DNA from: Desulfurococcales archaeon
GTDB lineage: Archaea > Thermoproteota > Thermoprotei_A > Sulfolobales > NBVN01
Assembly: GCA_021163585.1 (NCBI GenBank)
Contig: JAGGTW010000075.1
Span: 1 to 7,418 of the forward strand
Length of the DNA stretch: 7,418 nt
Direction: 5' to 3'
In this document: piece after piece, positions 5,093 to 7,418 of the stretch
How positions within the stretch are numbered: position 1 is the first letter of the stretch
How the letters are laid out: each line of letters opens with the position of its first letter
Position numbers and translations under genes: made by a program
Notes under the pieces: generated by a model
The model's database searches: none
Told to the model about the DNA's origin: nothing
Seen by the model: the letters and a program-made list of their open reading frames with translations, nothing else

Positions 5093-6903
5093 ACCCCTAT
5101 AAACGCGTACCTCTGCTTTAGAATGAAGTTCGTCACCACTATTACAGTTAATTGAATACTTATAATGAATACTGCCATAACAGCTACCAGATTAGGCCCC
5201 TCAACATACCCACTGTACAGGTACTCATACATAGAGTACGTTATGGGTCTCTGTGAACTCTCAATCCCACCTAAGGTCACACTAACGCTTGTTTCCGCCA
5301 TAGAGTAGACAAAGGATACTAAAGCACCCCCAAGAATGCTCAGACCTAGAAGCGGTATGACTATGGTTGCTAGAGTCCTCCACCTTGACGCACCTAAATT
5401 CATGGCGGACTCCTCAAGTGCTTCATGAATCTGCTGCAAACCAGCGTAGACAGCTCTAATAGTAAATGGTGACCTCCTTATGGCGTACGCGAGTATGAGT
5501 AAGAGCCACGGACCTGAAGTAAATGGGTCAAGCAGTGTACTCTTGAATGGAGCCCTTGAAAAAACTAGGAAGTACCCTGTAGCTATGGCTAGGCCCGGTA
5601 TTGCAATAGGTGACGTAGCTATGGCATCGAGAATGCCTAGCCCAGGGATCCTACCCCTAGCTACTACGTAAGCTGTTGATATTCCCAGCAAGACAATAAT
5701 GGCTAGTGCAGATCCAGCATATATTAAGCTATTCTTTATTGAGGTAAAGAGCACTGGATTACTCACCATTTCACTGAAGTACTTCAGCGTGAGTCCCTCA
5801 GGAAACGTCTTTGTCCATCTCTCAGCTAGTGAGTACATGAAGACACCTATCTGAGGAAACGCTGTAAAAAGCATTGCAGGCAGTATAAGCGCGTATATTA
5901 ACACTGCTCCAATCATCCCAGGCTTCCTAACGCGAGGGAGCCACCTCCCGCCCCTGACGACCATAGCATACTGCCTCAGAGAAACATACTTCTTTATTGA
6001 CAGGAATGCCACCATAGCCAGCGCAAGCAGGAGTAAGGATAGTGAAGCCACATACGGAGGTACCTCACCGGTAATAGCTGCTCTTAAACCACTGAATATC
6101 TTGAAAGAGATCATGTCGAACTCCCTGAACGCTATTGGCGCCCCGAGATCTTCAAGAGAGAATATGAAGACCACCGCGGCACCAGCAGCCAGCCCCGGAA
6201 GCGATAGAGGAAGTGTTACCGTCCTGAACAGTCTGAAGCCCTTAGCCCCTAGGTTTTCAGCCTGCTCCTCAAGGCTGGGGTCTATCTGCACCATACTTGC
6301 ATACACGTTAAGGTACACGATGGGCCAGAACGTCATTACCTGAGCTATCATGACGCCTGCCAGGTAGTCGACATAGATAATGTACGGCAGATGCAGAATT
6401 CTGTGTATGAAGTACGATATTATCCCATCATACATGAACATTTTCCTCACCACGAACGCATTTATGAACGGCGTCAAAAGCAGTGGAACCATAGCTAAAA
6501 CCCTGAAAAACATCTTACCTGGAAAGTCGTAGCGCGCCATCACGAAGGCTACAACCAACCCAAAAATACTTGCTCCAAGAGTCACAACCATTGAATTGAT
6601 TAGTGAATTCGGTATTGCTCCATAGTTAGGGCCGAAGAGAGCTATTAGAGTTAAGTTCTCACCACCCATCACTACCTGCCTAATTATCACTGAGGGCCTG
6701 GTCGAGGTAAACCTGATCATCGATGGGTCCTGAAATAGGAGTAGTGGTGAGTAAGTTGTTCCTGAAATACCTGGCACTAGCGGAAATACTGCAACAGCAG
6801 CTAGCGGGATTATCAAGAAGAGGCCGAAGAACACTACAGGTATTAGTAGCTGCACTACCATAGCGCTATCTAGATAGAACCGTAGCTTCCGCAATAAGCC
6901 CAA
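5089..6903 (-). CDS. ABC importer permease, two fused membrane domains (FbpB/ThiP-like)
   Basis: A 604-residue membrane protein that forms the whole translocation pore on one chain. About twelve helices fall into two similar halves, each ending in the cytoplasmic EAA loop that docks on the ATPase: EEQAENLG (212-219) leading to LP at 231-232, and EESAMNLG (497-504) leading to IP at 516-517. A long outside loop (about 41-97) follows helix 1. This arrangement is known in FbpB/AfuB (iron), ThiP (thiamine) and related phosphonate-type importers, where one fused permease pairs with a family-1 binding protein and a TOBE ATPase, as here. The first in-frame start is TTG at 6903, directly after an in-frame TGA; GGAGGTG at 6911-6917 with a 7-base spacer supports it strongly. 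It overlaps the ATPase by 4 bases and lies 145 bases after the binding protein. Substrate not determinable. Confidence 0.92.
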   Translation of the reverse strand: MGLLRKLRFYLDSAMVVQLLIPVVFFGLFLIIPLAAVAVFPLVPGISGTTYSPLLLFQDPSMIRFTSTRPSVIIRQVVMGGENLTLIALFGPNYGAIPNSLINSMVVTLGASIFGLVVAFVMARYDFPGKMFFRVLAMVPLLLTPFINAFVVRKMFMYDGIISYFIHRILHLPYIIYVDYLAGVMIAQVMTFWPIVYLNVYASMVQIDPSLEEQAENLGAKGFRLFRTVTLPLSLPGLAAGAAVVFIFSLEDLGAPIAFREFDMISFKIFSGLRAAITGEVPPYVASLSLLLLALAMVAFLSIKKYVSLRQYAMVVRGGRWLPRVRKPGMIGAVLIYALILPAMLFTAFPQIGVFMYSLAERWTKTFPEGLTLKYFSEMVSNPVLFTSIKNSLIYAGSALAIIVLLGISTAYVVARGRIPGLGILDAIATSPIAIPGLAIATGYFLVFSRAPFKSTLLDPFTSGPWLLLILAYAIRRSPFTIRAVYAGLQQIHEALEESAMNLGASRWRTLATIVIPLLGLSILGGALVSFVYSMAETSVSVTLGGIESSQRPITYSMYEYLYSGYVEGPNLVAVMAVFIISIQLTVIVVTNFILKQRYAFIGV

Positions 6904-6910
6904 TCACCAG

Positions 6911-6917
6911 CACCTCC
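6911..6917 (-). promoter_or_regulatory. Strong ribosome binding site for the TTG start of the permease
   Basis: The minus strand reads GGAGGTG, CTGGTGA, TTG. This near-perfect match to the 16S tail at 7-base spacing makes TTG at 6903 a confident start. A strong site may offset a weak initiator. Confidence 0.7.
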
Positions 6918-6947
6918 AGCCACACTATGAATCAGTTGTTCCACAAG

Positions 6948-6953
6948 TTTAAA
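6948..6953 (-). promoter_or_regulatory. Candidate internal TATA box before permease-ATPase
   Basis: TTTAAA within the minus-strand stretch TTCTTTAAACTTG. Transcription starting about 25 bases on, near 6925, would give a leader of about 21 bases holding the GGAGGTG site. This would let permease and ATPase be transcribed apart from the binding protein. Another TTTAAA lies at 7030-7035. Confidence 0.4.
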
Positions 6954-7014
6954 GAATTACCTTAGAAAAATTCGTGGCATTGACCTGAACAGTCCGGATT
7001 ACCTCATAACTCGT

Positions 7015-7020
7015 AAAAAA
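7015..7020 (-). terminator. Candidate T6 (partial) terminator after the binding protein gene
   Basis: Six T on the minus strand (ATATTTTTTACG), about 29 bases after the binding protein stop. A second T5 run follows at 6966-6970. Together they could stop part of the transcripts, so that more binding protein than permease is made. No strong hairpin precedes them, though a 12-base palindrome, GTAGCTAGCTAC (7045-7056), covers the stop codon. Confidence 0.4.
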
Positions 7021-7048
7021 TATCTGTGATTTAAAGCCCTACCAGTAG

Positions 7049-7418
7049 CTAGCTACCTAACTCACTAAGTATTTTCTGATAGCGCTCAGAAGCTGCTTTT
7101 TTCCATGCCAGCATGTAGTGATCTATAACCTTTGGGTCCTTCCCTATTTCAGCGTTAACCCTTATAGCGTCATCCTGCGTAAACGTTGCTTCCCTACCCG
7201 TCAGTGGATCCACATAAGTTAGTGGTGAACCAAGCTCATTAAGATACTTCTTGAACTGCTCATCACTTATTTCATTATTGATGTACTTCGTCAGCAGCTT
7301 CACCCAGACTTGCTTGAGTTCACTGTTAAGGTCTACTAGAACTGCCTTGAAGTAATATCTCATGGCACTCTCATACATTACGGCTAGAGTATCATTAAAC
7401 TGTATCTGCGATGTATGC
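7049..7418 (-). CDS. ABC importer solute-binding protein, C-terminal part only
   Basis: The last 122 residues of a protein that enters from the right edge. The frame is open to base 7418, so the ATG at 7378 is internal and not the start. The segment is soluble and helix-rich (NDTLAVMYESAMRYYFKAVL near its beginning, KVIDHYMLAWKKAASERYQK near its end). It resembles the closing C-terminal lobe of family-1 extracellular binding proteins of the iron/thiamine/phosphonate group. The stronger evidence is position: a binding protein is expected just before a fused FbpB-like permease and its ATPase on the same strand. It would sit outside the membrane, usually lipid- or signal-anchored at its N-terminus, which is not in view. 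The stop is TAG at 7049-7051. The ligand is unknown, since the N-terminal binding residues are missing. Confidence 0.75.
   Translation of the reverse strand, partial: HTSQIQFNDTLAVMYESAMRYYFKAVLVDLNSELKQVWVKLLTKYINNEISDEQFKKYLNELGSPLTYVDPLTGREATFTQDDAIRVNAEIGKDPKVIDHYMLAWKKAASERYQKILSELGS

Noticed and set aside
7045..7056. Perfect 12-base palindrome GTAGCTAGCTAC over the binding protein stop codon
   Set aside because: As RNA it gives only a 4-bp stem with a CUAG loop, it is partly forced by coding sequence, and no T-run follows directly. Probably chance.
1..7418. CRISPR array, insertion sequence, rRNA or toxin-antitoxin pair
   Set aside because: No regularly spaced repeats, no transposase or terminal repeats, no rRNA-like stretch and no paired small genes are seen.

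Overview
The window looks like a piece of a hyperthermophilic crenarchaeal (Thermoproteota) chromosome. The indications are TATA-like boxes about 25 bases before inferred transcript starts, GGAGG-type ribosome sites, frequent TTG and GTG starts, arginine encoded mostly by AGA/AGG, and a secreted protein carried on a threonine-rich stalk. A candidate C/D box guide RNA points the same way. The species cannot be named from this sequence. Every gene I can support lies on the minus strand, so the window reads right to left.

Right part (about 7418 to 3986): an ABC importer of the iron(III)/thiamine/phosphonate-like class. It consists of the C-terminal end of a solute-binding protein (cut by the window edge), a 604-residue permease with two fused membrane domains, and a MalK/FbpC-like ATPase with a TOBE tail. 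Permease and ATPase overlap by 4 bases and must be translated together. The binding protein is separated from them by 145 bases holding two T-tracts and a TATA-like box, which could let it be made in excess. The substrate cannot be told from the sequence.

Middle (3985 to 2604): a 218-base gap with a perfect 7+7 inverted repeat next to a TATA-like box, then a 12-helix major facilitator superfamily transporter.

Left part (2603 to 381): a 715-residue cell-surface metallophosphoesterase with signal peptide, complete metal-binding motif set, an Ig-like segment, a threonine-rich stalk and a C-terminal membrane anchor.

Far left (380 to 1): a short non-coding stretch followed by the first ~58 codons of an unrecognised gene leaving the window. 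In the non-coding stretch I find a candidate C/D box sRNA (266-316, minus strand). It has a perfect C box, a perfect D box, a C' box at the expected spacing, and a 12-base guide complementary to the tRNA T-arm, with the fifth base before the D box pairing to C56. This is the most interesting observation in the window, but it is a prediction from pattern alone.
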